Under the pieces are notes generated by a model, which saw nothing but the letters and a program-made list of their open reading frames with translations, had not been told where the DNA came from and made no database searches. Both the position numbers and the translations under genes were made by a program. A DNA stretch of 33,799 bases from an uncultured Pseudomonadota bacterium (GTDB taxonomy: Bacteria; Desulfobacterota; Syntrophorhabdia; Syntrophorhabdales; Syntrophorhabdaceae). Shown one piece after another: positions 7,075 through 14,864 of this stretch (position 1 is the first letter of the stretch; every line of letters begins with the position of its first letter). The DNA is taken from assembly GCA_937862865.1 (NCBI GenBank), contig CALMFJ010000049.1, forward strand, positions 1 through 33,799, read 5' to 3'.

Positions 7075-7833
7075 TCAGGTCGTACTGTGGAAGATCTCGA
7101 GAAGGAACGACTGAGGTCTTAGCACCACGATTCCGGGTTTATCTGTCAGATAATTTACCAACAGGCGGTCTGTCACTTTACGCCACGGCCCTGCGGATGA
7201 GGCATGGCGCAGGTAGATGCCGTCATCATACTTGATGGCTATCCCGACGTGGGAGACGTCGAGCCCGTCAGTTTCCGTGTATATTCCGATATAGTCGCCC
7301 GTATCCAGGGCATCGAGGACCTCGCCGTCGATCAGGGCGGCCGGGATGTGCTCTATCATGCGCTCGACAACGGGAAGGCCGTCGAGAAAAAGGGTCCCGT
7401 CGGACCTGAGGTTGAGAGATTTCAAGCATCCCCGCACTCTTTCCCCGCCCACGTGCCTCGTGATGTCCTTTATGGACCCGCCGCTGTATTCGCGCCAGTC
7501 GGTAAAGAAGTGGTTGCGCATCTGATAGGACACGGTACCTGCCCTGTAGCGTACCCCCCTCAGTTTGTCGAGGAAATCCGCAAATGTGGAAGAGCGGCGC
7601 AGGGCCTCGACATAATCGAGGAATGTGAAGCAGTCGATCCCCGAGAGATCGACAACGAATTCTTCATCCGTGTCCGAGCTGCCGATGAGCGTTGACTCCC
7701 GGTAGGGCGTCTCCAGGAATTTCCCGGAAATATACTGGATGCGCTCTCCGACATCGTCGAGGCATTTTCCGGCGGCCAGCATAAGATCGATATCGTCCTG
7801 TGTCCATCTCCCGAGCGATATTCGTGCGCACAT
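7075..7833 (-). CDS. DUF1460 / N-acetylmuramoyl-L-alanine amidase-like protein
   Basis: 252 residues resembling the DUF1460 family (PF07313), an NlpC/P60-fold group of murein hydrolases. The probable nucleophile is Cys68 in LSGIDCFTFLDYVEAL and the probable catalytic His is His195 in DVSHVGIAIK, in the order expected for a papain-like amidase. Members cleave peptidoglycan-derived peptides from MurNAc or act on muropeptides. No signal peptide is visible, so it would act in the cytoplasm, which suits processing of imported muropeptides from the nearby AmpG. ATG 7833 lacks a Shine-Dalgarno. An extended -10 box lies only eight bases upstream, implying a leaderless mRNA. Family assignment comes from motif context, so the exact bond cut is uncertain. 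Confidence 0.8.
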   Translation of the reverse strand: MCARISLGRWTQDDIDLMLAAGKCLDDVGERIQYISGKFLETPYRESTLIGSSDTDEEFVVDLSGIDCFTFLDYVEALRRSSTFADFLDKLRGVRYRAGTVSYQMRNHFFTDWREYSGGSIKDITRHVGGERVRGCLKSLNLRSDGTLFLDGLPVVERMIEHIPAALIDGEVLDALDTGDYIGIYTETDGLDVSHVGIAIKYDDGIYLRHASSAGPWRKVTDRLLVNYLTDKPGIVVLRPQSFLLEIFHSTT

Positions 7834-7841
7834 AGTCTGTT

Positions 7842-7850
7842 ATTCTAGCA
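7842..7850 (-). promoter_or_regulatory. Extended -10 promoter of the amidase gene
   Basis: The minus strand reads TGCTAGAAT, that is TGn plus TAGAAT (7842-7847). No convincing -35 lies at the right distance. The box ends eight bases before the start codon at 7833, so transcription should begin at or next to the ATG. Confidence 0.45.
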
Positions 7851-7945
7851 CAAAAACGAACGCAATGTCCCACCGCACGTCATCTAACCCGCAAGGAAGC
7901 CGGGTCGCAATTCCCCGGGGTTGTCACGCCGACGGCAAAGAGACT

Positions 7946-7959
7946 GCGCCGGAATGACG
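7946..7959. repeat. REP-like half-site
   Basis: GCGCCGGAATGACG is identical to the end of the right arm of the REPIN-like element at 16060-16182. No matching second arm was found at this site, so it looks like a remnant. Confidence 0.45.
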
Positions 7960-8056
7960 TGAAAATTGTAAGTGTGACGGAGTCTCGGAACGCCGGAACG
8001 AGGGACCGGAAGGATCAGCCCTCACGTCAGTCCTGTTACTATTTTCACGGTAAACC

Positions 8057-8065
8057 TGTTATAAT
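8057..8065 (+). promoter_or_regulatory. Extended -10 promoter of the NagA-like gene
   Basis: TGTTATAAT is a perfect extended -10 box (TATAAT at 8060-8065). The -35 region is poor, as is usual for this class. The predicted start near 8072 gives a leader of about 26 bases to GTG 8098. Confidence 0.6.
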
Positions 8066-8097
8066 CGGTCCATGCCAACTATTCAGGGATATTGTCC

Positions 8098-8976
8098 GTG
8101 GTGCGTGTAACGGACGTCCATGCTCATGGTTTCGGGAAATACGATACGCGGACCGCGGACCCGGATGATATCCTTGCGATAGCCCGGCTCCACGGTTCAT
8201 CTGGTGTGGACGCGATAGTCCCGGCTGTGTATCCGTCATCGGTCGATACCATGAGGCAAAACATGGCGGCCATAAAGACGGCGATCGAATGTCAACGGCG
8301 CGATGCCTCCCTGAGGGCCGAAGGGAAAAGTGCCGCCGTTCTCGGCATCCATCTCGAAGGGCCGTTTCTCAATCCGGACATGGCTGGCGCGCTCTATGCC
8401 GGGTCCTTCCTCAGGCCGACGACCGACAATTACATGAGGATCGCCGACGGGTACGAAGATGTGATCAGGGTGGTCACGATAGCGCCGGAACTTGACGGCG
8501 CCCCTGCATTGATCAGGTTCCTGTCTGGCAGGGGGATAGCCGTCGGCATGGGGCATTCCAACGCGACGTATGCCGAGGCGGAGGCCGGTTACAGGGCCGG
8601 TGCGCGGGGCGTTACGCACGTTTTCAACGCGATGCGCGGCATTCACCACCGGGAGCCGGGGATCGCCGGCTTTTCCCTTATGGTCGAGGACATATATCTC
8701 GAGGTTATTGCCGACCCGTTCCACCTGTCCGACCGGCTGATTGAATTTATCTTCAGGACCAAGGACCCCGGGCGGATCATCATAGTCTCCGACATGGTGC
8801 GGACGTCGCCGGAAAAGACCGGGGACGAGGCGCGAAGGGACGGTACGGGAAGGCTCGCCGGCGGTTCAATGACGATCAGTCAGGCGGCAGAGCGCTTAAA
8901 GGCTCTCGGGATCGACCATGGCCGCATCGACCGGGCGATACGAGAGAACCCGGAAAAATATCTGGCTCTTCCCTGA
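8098..8976 (+). CDS. Minimal NagA-like N-acetylglucosamine-6-phosphate deacetylase
   Basis: About 292 residues of amidohydrolase barrel. NagA landmarks occur in order: DVHAHG (metal-binding start of the barrel), Glu87 in HLEGPF, His153 in GHSNAT, His174 in THVFNAM and Asp232 in IIIVSDM, then GSMTI. NagA removes acetate from GlcNAc-6-phosphate during cell-wall and amino-sugar recycling. Typical NagA has about 380 residues. This one lacks the N-terminal and C-terminal strands that form the small beta-sandwich domain and begins directly at the barrel. GTG 8098 is chosen because AGGGA lies at a good distance. The TTG at 8092 is too close to it. Substrate is inferred from motifs and from the AmpG and amidase neighbours. 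Confidence 0.82.
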   Translation: MVRVTDVHAHGFGKYDTRTADPDDILAIARLHGSSGVDAIVPAVYPSSVDTMRQNMAAIKTAIECQRRDASLRAEGKSAAVLGIHLEGPFLNPDMAGALYAGSFLRPTTDNYMRIADGYEDVIRVVTIAPELDGAPALIRFLSGRGIAVGMGHSNATYAEAEAGYRAGARGVTHVFNAMRGIHHREPGIAGFSLMVEDIYLEVIADPFHLSDRLIEFIFRTKDPGRIIIVSDMVRTSPEKTGDEARRDGTGRLAGGSMTISQAAERLKALGIDHGRIDRAIRENPEKYLALP

Positions 8977-8997
8977 CAGTTAATCCGTATTTTATAC

Positions 8998-9006
8998 TGC
9001 TATAAT
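8998..9006 (+). promoter_or_regulatory. Possible extended -10 promoter upstream of ffh
   Basis: TGCTATAAT forms a perfect extended -10 box (TATAAT at 9001-9006) with no clear -35. It could start a longer ffh transcript or an unannotated small RNA across 9013-9160. No SRP RNA or other known RNA was recognised in that stretch. Confidence 0.35.
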
Positions 9007-9158
9007 GAATGAATATTATGTGCTATGCTGTCTGACACTGTGGGCGGCGGGGCTGTAGCGGTTAAAAATCGTACACCAAATGATCTATATTTTCCCGGAG
9101 CATATACGTACAGGTTGTATTACATTGTATTCTGTGGTGGGTAACCCCTTAATTAACA

Positions 9159-9187
9159 TTGACTATCCGGGTCAATTCCATTAGAAT
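9159..9187 (+). promoter_or_regulatory. Main promoter of the ffh operon
   Basis: TTGACT (9159-9164), a 17-base spacer and TAGAAT (9182-9187), each matching consensus at 5 of 6. The predicted start near 9194 leaves a leader of only about ten bases before ATG 9204, which has no Shine-Dalgarno. Confidence 0.7.
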
Positions 9188-9203
9188 ATACCCCGCATAC
9201 ATT

Positions 9204-10535
9204 ATGTTCGAAAAGTTACAGGAAAGATTTGAATCGACCTTCAAGAAGGTTCGGGGATACGGTAAGCTTACCGAAAATAACATCAAGGAAACGCTGCGCG
9301 AAGTCAGAGTAGCGTTGCTGGAAGCCGATGTCAATTTTAAGGTGGCAAAGGATTTCCTTGAAAAGGTCAGGGAAAAGGCGATGGGCGAAGAGGTGCTTTC
9401 CAGCATCACGCCCGGCCAGCAGTTCGTCAAGATAGTCTACGATGAGCTTCGCGAAATCCTCGGCAGTGCGAACAAGCCCCTCGACGTAGCGGCCGCGCCG
9501 CCCGTGCCGGTCATGCTGATCGGCCTGCAGGGCTCCGGCAAGACGACGACGTCGGCAAAGCTTGCCATCCTTATCCGGAAGATGGGGCGTAAACCCCTGC
9601 TCGTACCTTCGGACATTTACCGCCCCGCGGCCATCGATCAGCTCGTCAAGCTCGGAAAGCAGATCAACGTGGAGGCGTTCACGATGGATGTCATCAAGGA
9701 CCCCGTCACGATCTGCAAAGAAGCCAGGATTTACGCGATGCGCAACGGCTACGATACGCTGATCATCGACACGGCCGGCCGGCTGCATATTGACGACGGT
9801 ATGGTGAATGAACTCGTCGAGCAGAAAAAAGCGCTCAACCCGAAGGAGACCCTTCTCGTCCTCGATGCGATGACAGGCCAGGATGCCGTGAGCATAGCCG
9901 GGGTGTTTAACGAGAAGCTGGGAATAGACGGCATCATCCTGACAAAGCTCGACGGCGATACCCGCGGTGGTGCGGCAATATCGATAAAAGCCGTAACGGG
10001 CAAGCCGATCAAGTTCATCGGCGTCGGTGAGAAGCTCGACGCACTCGAGCCGTTCTTCCCCGACAGGATGGCCTCGCGCATCCTCGGCATGGGCGACGTC
10101 GTTTCCCTCGTGGAAAAGGCCCAGGACATTTACGACGAAAAGCAGGCCCGGGAGCTCGAACGCAAGTTCCGCAAGGACGAGTTCACGCTCGAGGATTTCC
10201 GTGACCAGATACGCCAGATGAAGAAGATGGGGTCGCTCGAATCCATCATCGGCATGATACCGGGGATGAGCAAGCTCAAAGGAGCAATAAATTTCGCGGA
10301 GGCGGAAAAGGACATAAAGAAAACGGAGGCGATCATCAATTCGATGACGGTGAAGGAACGGGCGAAGCCCAACATCATCGACGGGAGCCGGCGGCTGCGC
10401 ATATCGAAGGGGAGCGGCACGCAGGTCCAGGATGTCAACGATCTCCTCAAGAAATACATGGAAACAAAGAAACTGCTGAAAAAATTTACGAAGGGAGGCG
10501 CAAAGGGCCTCCAGAGACAGCTTTTCATGAAATAA
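9204..10535 (+). CDS. ffh: Signal recognition particle protein Ffh (SRP54)
   Basis: 443 residues, the normal length. An N-terminal helical bundle (MFEKLQERFESTFKKVRGYG) is followed by the SRP GTPase with P-loop G107LQGSGKTT, DTAGRLH and TKLDGDTRGG. The methionine-rich M domain follows, with GMIPGMSKL and a basic C-terminus for binding SRP RNA and signal peptides. Ffh targets nascent membrane and secreted proteins to FtsY at the membrane. ATG 9204 starts at the conserved N-terminus. An upstream in-frame ATG at 9159 lies inside the promoter and is rejected. It leads the large translation operon, and rpsP follows after 12 bases. Confidence 0.98.
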   Translation: MFEKLQERFESTFKKVRGYGKLTENNIKETLREVRVALLEADVNFKVAKDFLEKVREKAMGEEVLSSITPGQQFVKIVYDELREILGSANKPLDVAAAPPVPVMLIGLQGSGKTTTSAKLAILIRKMGRKPLLVPSDIYRPAAIDQLVKLGKQINVEAFTMDVIKDPVTICKEARIYAMRNGYDTLIIDTAGRLHIDDGMVNELVEQKKALNPKETLLVLDAMTGQDAVSIAGVFNEKLGIDGIILTKLDGDTRGGAAISIKAVTGKPIKFIGVGEKLDALEPFFPDRMASRILGMGDVVSLVEKAQDIYDEKQARELERKFRKDEFTLEDFRDQIRQMKKMGSLESIIGMIPGMSKLKGAINFAEAEKDIKKTEAIINSMTVKERAKPNIIDGSRRLRISKGSGTQVQDVNDLLKKYMETKKLLKKFTKGGAKGLQRQLFMK

Positions 10536-10547
10536 GGAGGTGGGATT

Positions 10548-10802
10548 TTGGCTGTAAAATTCAGATTGTCGAGGTTTGGAGCAAAGAAGAAACCATTTTA
10601 CCGCATTGTCGTGGCTGAGGAGCGCTCCCCGAGGGACGGGAGATTTATCGATAAGGTCGGGTTTTATGATCCGCTCAAGAACCCGGCGCAGATAAGCCTC
10701 GACAAAGAAAAAATCAAGACGTGGTACGAAAAAGGGGTAAGGCCCACGAGGACCGTTGAGAGTCTGTTCAAGAGAGAGGGGGTTCTGAAGGAGCTTTCTT
10801 AA
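10548..10802 (+). CDS. rpsP: 30S ribosomal protein S16
   Basis: 84 residues with the S16 hallmark beginning AVKFRLSRFGAKKKPFYRIV and the motif ERSPRDGRFIDKVGFYDP. It is an assembly protein of the 30S body. Start is TTG 10548, forced by the conserved N-terminus and by AAGGAGGTG six bases upstream. It sits between ffh and the KH-domain gene, the standard arrangement. Confidence 0.98.
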   Translation: MAVKFRLSRFGAKKKPFYRIVVAEERSPRDGRFIDKVGFYDPLKNPAQISLDKEKIKTWYEKGVRPTRTVESLFKREGVLKELS

Positions 10803-10820
10803 ATCCTACGGAGGTGGATC

Positions 10821-11054
10821 GTGTTGAAAGAGTTGATCGAGTACATTGCGAAGGCATTAGTTGACAATCCTGATTCTGTAAGGGTCTCCGAAATTGAGGG
10901 GGAAAAGACGTCGGTTATCGAGCTGAATGTTGCCAAAGATGACCTTGGGAAAGTCATCGGGAAGCAGGGCAGAACTGCCCGGGCCATGAGGACGATATTG
11001 AGCGCGGCTTCGACAAAGGTCAAAAAGAGAGCGGTCCTCGAGATCATCGAATAA
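10821..11054 (+). CDS. khpA: KH-domain RNA-binding protein KhpA
   Basis: 77 residues containing one KH domain with the [15 protein letters not shown] loop (GxxG is GKQG). KhpA/YlqC proteins bind RNA, often as a partner of KhpB/Jag, and influence cell size and division in Gram-positive bacteria. The role elsewhere is less clear. GTG 10821 follows GGAGGTG. Its TAA stop shares one base with the ATG of rimM (TAATG), so the two are translationally coupled. Confidence 0.93.
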   Translation: MLKELIEYIAKALVDNPDSVRVSEIEGEKTSVIELNVAKDDLGKVIGKQGRTARAMRTILSAASTKVKKRAVLEIIE

Positions 11055-11551
11055 TGAAATGGGTCCCTGTCGGCCGTGTGGTGTCGGCAAGCGGTCTCAA
11101 GGGTGAGGTAAAGTTTTACTACTACAACGAGGTGAAGCAGGAATTTCTTGACTACACCTCGTTGTTTGCCCTTCAAGGCGACGGCCATAGAGAGTTGAAG
11201 CCTCAAGGGGCGAAGTACAGAAAGAATTTTTTTTATCTCTCATTTCGTGGGCTTTCAACAATTGAGGAGGTCTCCTTCCTGGTGGGCAAAGAACTTTTTG
11301 TCCGGGAGGACGACCTCCGGCCGTTAGATAGCGGCGAGTATTACGATTACCAGCTGATCGGGCTCGAAGTGATAAACGTCGAGGGCGCACGGCTCGGCAG
11401 GGTAAGGTCCGTCCTGCATACCGGCGCAAGCGATATCCTCGACGTGGCAGGGCAGCGCGAATACCTCATCCCGATGGTGGAAGGTTTCATCGTTGCGGTC
11501 AATATAGACAGGGGCACCGTCGAAGTGAGCATAGAAGGTCTGGCCGAATGA
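11054..11551 (+). CDS. rimM: 16S rRNA processing protein RimM
   Basis: 165 residues with an N-terminal RimM beta-barrel (VGRVVSASGLKGEVKF) and a C-terminal PRC barrel (EYYDYQLIGLEVINVEGARLG and YLIPMVEGFIVAVNID). RimM binds S19 and helps mature the 30S head. Start overlaps the khpA stop by one base, and its own stop overlaps the trmD start by four bases (ATGA), so synthesis is coupled. Confidence 0.96.
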   Translation: MKWVPVGRVVSASGLKGEVKFYYYNEVKQEFLDYTSLFALQGDGHRELKPQGAKYRKNFFYLSFRGLSTIEEVSFLVGKELFVREDDLRPLDSGEYYDYQLIGLEVINVEGARLGRVRSVLHTGASDILDVAGQREYLIPMVEGFIVAVNIDRGTVEVSIEGLAE

Positions 11552-12282
11552 AATTTTCGATACTCACGCTTTTTCCCGGCATGTTCGTGTCACCGCTCAG
11601 GGAGAGCATACTGGGCAAGGCCGCCGAAAAGGGCCTCGTCAGTTTCGACATCATCAACATCCGGGACTTTGCGGACGATCCCCACCGTTCGTGCGACGAC
11701 ACGCCTTACGGCGGGGGACCGGGAATGGTCATGAAGGTCGAGCCTATCGCGAGGGCCATCGAGCACGTCAAGGAAAAGAGCGGGAAGGCAAAGGTCGTTC
11801 TGCTGACGCCCCAGGGCCGCCGGTTCGATCACTTCACCGCTGAGCGCTTCGCCCGCTCACCGCACATCTGCCTTGTCTGCGGAAGGTACGAAGGGGTCGA
11901 CGAGCGCGTCCTCGAATACATCGACGAGGAGATATCGGTCGGCGATTACGTCACATCGGGTGGAGAATTCCCGTCCCTCGTCGTTATCGACGCGGCCGCC
12001 CGCTTTATCCCGGGTGTCCTCGGGAACGACGCGTCGGTCCATTCCGAGAGCTTCAAGGAGCCGCTCCTGGAATATCCCCAGTATACGAGGCCGGAAACAT
12101 TCATGGACCGCACGGTCCCGCCCGTCCTGCTTTCGGGGAACCATGAGGAGATACGGAAATGGCGGCGCAAGGAGTCGATCCGCAAGACGTTCCTCAAGCG
12201 GCCGGACCTCATCGAGGGATTTGAGGCATCAGAGGAAGACAGGCGTTTCATGCGTGAAATAATGGAGGAGATCCCTGAATAA
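11548..12282 (+). CDS. trmD: tRNA (guanine-37-N1)-methyltransferase TrmD
   Basis: 244 residues of a SPOUT-class knotted methyltransferase. Landmarks are FSILTLFPGMF at the start, DDTPYGGGPGMVMK, VCGRYEGVDERV, and the SAM-binding knot around SVGDYVTSGGEFPSLVVIDA. TrmD makes m1G37 in tRNAs reading CNN codons and prevents +1 frameshifts. The C-terminal helical tRNA-binding domain is complete. It lies between rimM (4-base overlap) and an RNA methyltransferase gene one base downstream. Confidence 0.98.
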   Translation: MKFSILTLFPGMFVSPLRESILGKAAEKGLVSFDIINIRDFADDPHRSCDDTPYGGGPGMVMKVEPIARAIEHVKEKSGKAKVVLLTPQGRRFDHFTAERFARSPHICLVCGRYEGVDERVLEYIDEEISVGDYVTSGGEFPSLVVIDAAARFIPGVLGNDASVHSESFKEPLLEYPQYTRPETFMDRTVPPVLLSGNHEEIRKWRRKESIRKTFLKRPDLIEGFEASEEDRRFMREIMEEIPE

Positions 12283-12283
12283 C

Positions 12284-12847
12284 GTGAGCGTCGGGGTTAT
12301 CCATTACCCCGTGTACGACAAACGCGGCGATATCGTGGCGACGAGCCTGACGAACCTGGAAATACACGATATGGCAAGAACATGCATGACTTTTGGCATA
12401 GACCTGTGCTATATTGTATCTCCTCTCGCGAGGCAGCGGGAGATTGCGGAAAAATTGGTCCATCACTGGGTGCACGGGTACGGGGCGACATACAACCCGA
12501 AACGGGGAAAGGCGCTCGAGAAAGTGAGGATCAGGCAGGATATCGATACGATGATCGGCGATTATGGCGATGGTCCGGGGCCGTTTGTCGTTGGTACGTC
12601 TTCCCGGGTGCGGGAAGGGAAAATGATGTCCTGCGGTGATTTCTACGACATTATTCAGGAGGGGCAGAGGCCCGCTCTTGTACTCTTTGGGACAGGCTGG
12701 GGCCTTGCCGAAGAGGTTGTGGAAAGGTGCGACAGAATGCTTGAACCCATCAGCGGCGCGGGCGATTATAATCATCTTTCCCTGCGTGTTGCACTGGGTA
12801 TTATACTGGACAGGATTTTTAGTCTAAGAGGAGGGAACCATGAATGA
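12284..12847 (+). CDS. SAM-dependent RNA methyltransferase (PF09936-like)
   Basis: 187 residues similar to the SPOUT-type RNA methyltransferase family found between trmD and rplS in Desulfobacterota and Thermotogae. It starts [29 protein letters not shown]. Towards the C-terminus come [15 protein letters not shown] and a [22 protein letters not shown] segment that resembles the SAM-binding knot. The target RNA is not known to me. GTG 12284 follows GGAGGAG. The last eight bases overlap rplS, whose ATG is at 12840, so the two are coupled. Confidence 0.85.
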   Translation: MSVGVIHYPVYDKRGDIVATSLTNLEIHDMARTCMTFGIDLCYIVSPLARQREIAEKLVHHWVHGYGATYNPKRGKALEKVRIRQDIDTMIGDYGDGPGPFVVGTSSRVREGKMMSCGDFYDIIQEGQRPALVLFGTGWGLAEEVVERCDRMLEPISGAGDYNHLSLRVALGIILDRIFSLRGGNHE

Positions 12848-13187
12848 GATGGTCGATATGCTTGAGAAAGAACATATGAGACTCGACCTCCCCGAGGTCG
12901 GCATAGGCGATAACGTAAAGGTCTATACACGGATTTTTGAAGGGGACAAAGAGAGGATCCAGATTTTTGAAGGCGTCGTGATCCGCAAAAGGGGCGGCAA
13001 CACCCGTGCGACATTCACGGTGCGCAAGGTGTCGTATGGCGTAGGCGTGGAAAAGACCTTTCCCGTTCACTCACCGCTCATCGACCGCATCGAGAGGGTC
13101 TCGAAGAGCAAGATCAGGCGCTCAAAACTGTATTACCTGAGAGAGTTGAGAGGAAAAGCGGCAAAGCTCAAAGAGAAGAGGGATTAG
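12840..13187 (+). CDS. rplS: 50S ribosomal protein L19
   Basis: 115 residues with L19 landmarks: [45 protein letters not shown] and [18 protein letters not shown]19 sits at the 30S-50S interface. The start overlaps the upstream methyltransferase gene by eight bases and has AGGAGGG upstream. Full length. Confidence 0.98.
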   Translation: MNEMVDMLEKEHMRLDLPEVGIGDNVKVYTRIFEGDKERIQIFEGVVIRKRGGNTRATFTVRKVSYGVGVEKTFPVHSPLIDRIERVSKSKIRRSKLYYLRELRGKAAKLKEKRD

Positions 13188-13196
13188 AAAAAATAT

Positions 13197-13778
13197 ATGA
13201 CCTGCCGGCTGACAGGCCTGGTTGGAGGGATAGACGAGGCCGGGCGGGGCCCGCTCGCAGGCCCGGTCGTTTCATCCTGTGTCATCTGGGAAAGAGTGCC
13301 GGAGGCGAAAAATGGTGTGACCGACTCGAAGCTCCTGACGGACAGGGAGCGGGTCGGTCTTTTTTCGTGGATCATGGACAATGCGCTGAGCGTCGGGATC
13401 GGCATGGCGACCCACGAGGAGATCGACACCCTGAACATTCTCAACGCAGCCATTCTTTCCATGGAACGCGCCTTCCGTGACGCGGGCATGGAACCCGATA
13501 TCCTGCTCATCGACGGCAACCGGGGGCTGCCGAATTACCCGCAGGCCCGGCCGGTGGTGCGCGGCGACCGCAAATGCTTTTTCATGGCGAGCGCCTCGAT
13601 CGTGGCGAAGGTCGTCCGTGACCGCGCCATGGACGAGTACGACAGGATCTATCCCCCGTACAATTTCAAGAGGAACAAAGGGTATCCGACCCGCGAGCAC
13701 CGTGCAGCCATAAAGGAGTTCGGCGTCACGCCCATCCATCGCAGGACCTTCAGGGGTGTCAGGGAATATTGTGGATAA
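13197..13778 (+). CDS. rnhB: Ribonuclease HII
   Basis: 193 residues, the usual size. The N-terminal GIDEAGRGPLAGPVV carries the first two acidic catalytic residues, LIDGN the third and VRDRAMDEYD the fourth. Further landmarks are SIVAKVVRDR and NKGYPTREH. RNase HII removes ribonucleotides from DNA and RNA primers. ATG 13197 has only a distant purine run upstream and probably depends on coupling with rplS, nine bases before. The end overlaps yraN. Confidence 0.97.
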   Translation: MTCRLTGLVGGIDEAGRGPLAGPVVSSCVIWERVPEAKNGVTDSKLLTDRERVGLFSWIMDNALSVGIGMATHEEIDTLNILNAAILSMERAFRDAGMEPDILLIDGNRGLPNYPQARPVVRGDRKCFFMASASIVAKVVRDRAMDEYDRIYPPYNFKRNKGYPTREHRAAIKEFGVTPIHRRTFRGVREYCG

Positions 13779-14124
13779 CAGGAAACTGGCAGGAAGGGAA
13801 GGGGAGGACAGGGCGGCGGCCGTCCTCAAAAAAGAGGGCTATAAGATCTTGCTGAGGAATTTCAAGAGCCGTTTTGGCGAGATCGATATCATAGCGGAAG
13901 AGAGCGGTTTTCTGGTCTTTGTCGAAGTGAAAAGGCGGACAGGACGGAATTTCGGCACATCCTTCGAGGCGATCGATTCCCGGAAAAAGCTCCACATCAT
14001 TCGCTCCGCGCAGATGTATCTCAAGATCAACCATTGCCTCGACAGGAGGATCAGGTTTGACGTGGTCGGGATAGACGGCGATAATGTAAAGGTGGTCAAG
14101 CATGCATTCGGAGATGACAGATGA
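13771..14124 (+). CDS. yraN: UPF0102 family protein YraN
   Basis: About 117 residues with the restriction-endonuclease-like core: LAGREGEDRAAAVLKKEGY, GEIDII and FVEVKRR. Function is unsettled; it is commonly paired with RNase HII. GTG 13771 is chosen because CAGGGA lies five bases upstream and the resulting N-terminus DNRKLAGREGE fits the family. GTG 13756 would add five residues. It overlaps rnhB by eight bases and larB by four (ATGA). Confidence 0.92.
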   Translation: MDNRKLAGREGEDRAAAVLKKEGYKILLRNFKSRFGEIDIIAEESGFLVFVEVKRRTGRNFGTSFEAIDSRKKLHIIRSAQMYLKINHCLDRRIRFDVVGIDGDNVKVVKHAFGDDR

Positions 14125-14864
14125 TCGATGAAAAGGTTATCGAGCTCTTAAGCGCGGTGGCCGACGGGAAGCTTTCGGTCGCAGATGCATATGAAGGCCT
14201 GAGGCACGTTCCCTACGATGATCTCGGGCATTCCAAGATAGACCATCACCGGCTTTTAAGGAAAGGGGTGCAGGAGGTCGTCTTCGGGGAAGGGAAGTCC
14301 CTTTCGCACCTGCTCGACATCGTCGGTTCTTTCAGACAGAAGGACCTCGATGTCCTCGTCACCCGGATCGGCGCCGGTGATGGAGAAGAGCTCGTACGGG
14401 CATATCCCGGGGGCGAATACCACGCGGATGCGCGGTGCTTCACCATACGCAAGGAGCGCCCGGCTGAAGGAAAGGGAATGGTCCTCATCGTATCCGCCGG
14501 GACGAGCGATGCGAAGGTTGCCGAGGAGGCGTATCAGACGTCGCTCTTCTTCGGCAACGATACGGAAAAACTGTATGATGTCGGCGTGGCGGGGATCCAC
14601 CGCCTCTTTCACAACATGGAAACATTGCGGCGCGCGCGGGTTATCGTTGTAGCGGCCGGCATGGAGGGGGCGCTGCCCTCCATCATCGCGGGCATCGTCG
14701 GGGTCCCCGTGATCGCCGTTCCCACAAGCGTCGGGTATGGTGCGAGTTTTTCGGGGCTGACGGCCCTTCTCGCGATGCTCAATTCGTGCTCCACGGTCGC
14801 GGTCTTCAACATCGACAACGGGTTCGGCGCAGCCTACTATGCAACACTGATAAACCGGTTATGA
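14121..14864 (+). CDS. larB: Nickel pincer cofactor biosynthesis protein LarB
   Basis: 247 residues with an N-terminal helical part (VIELLSAVADGKLSVADAYEGL) and a PurE-like domain (GMVLIVSAGTSDAKVAEEAY, AAGMEGALPSIIAGIVGVPVIAVPTSVGYG). LarB carboxylates and hydrolyses nicotinic acid adenine dinucleotide in the first step towards the nickel-pincer nucleotide of lactate racemase and related enzymes. It is coupled by ATGA overlaps to yraN upstream and larC downstream. larE and any LarA are not in the window. Confidence 0.95.
   Translation: MIDEKVIELLSAVADGKLSVADAYEGLRHVPYDDLGHSKIDHHRLLRKGVQEVVFGEGKSLSHLLDIVGSFRQKDLDVLVTRIGAGDGEELVRAYPGGEYHADARCFTIRKERPAEGKGMVLIVSAGTSDAKVAEEAYQTSLFFGNDTEKLYDVGVAGIHRLFHNMETLRRARVIVVAAGMEGALPSIIAGIVGVPVIAVPTSVGYGASFSGLTALLAMLNSCSTVAVFNIDNGFGAAYYATLINRL

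Noticed and set aside
9007-9158. SRP RNA (ffs) or another small RNA upstream of ffh
   Set aside because: An extended -10 box precedes it, but the conserved SRP RNA core (GGAA and GNAR hairpin sequence) is absent and no terminator is seen.
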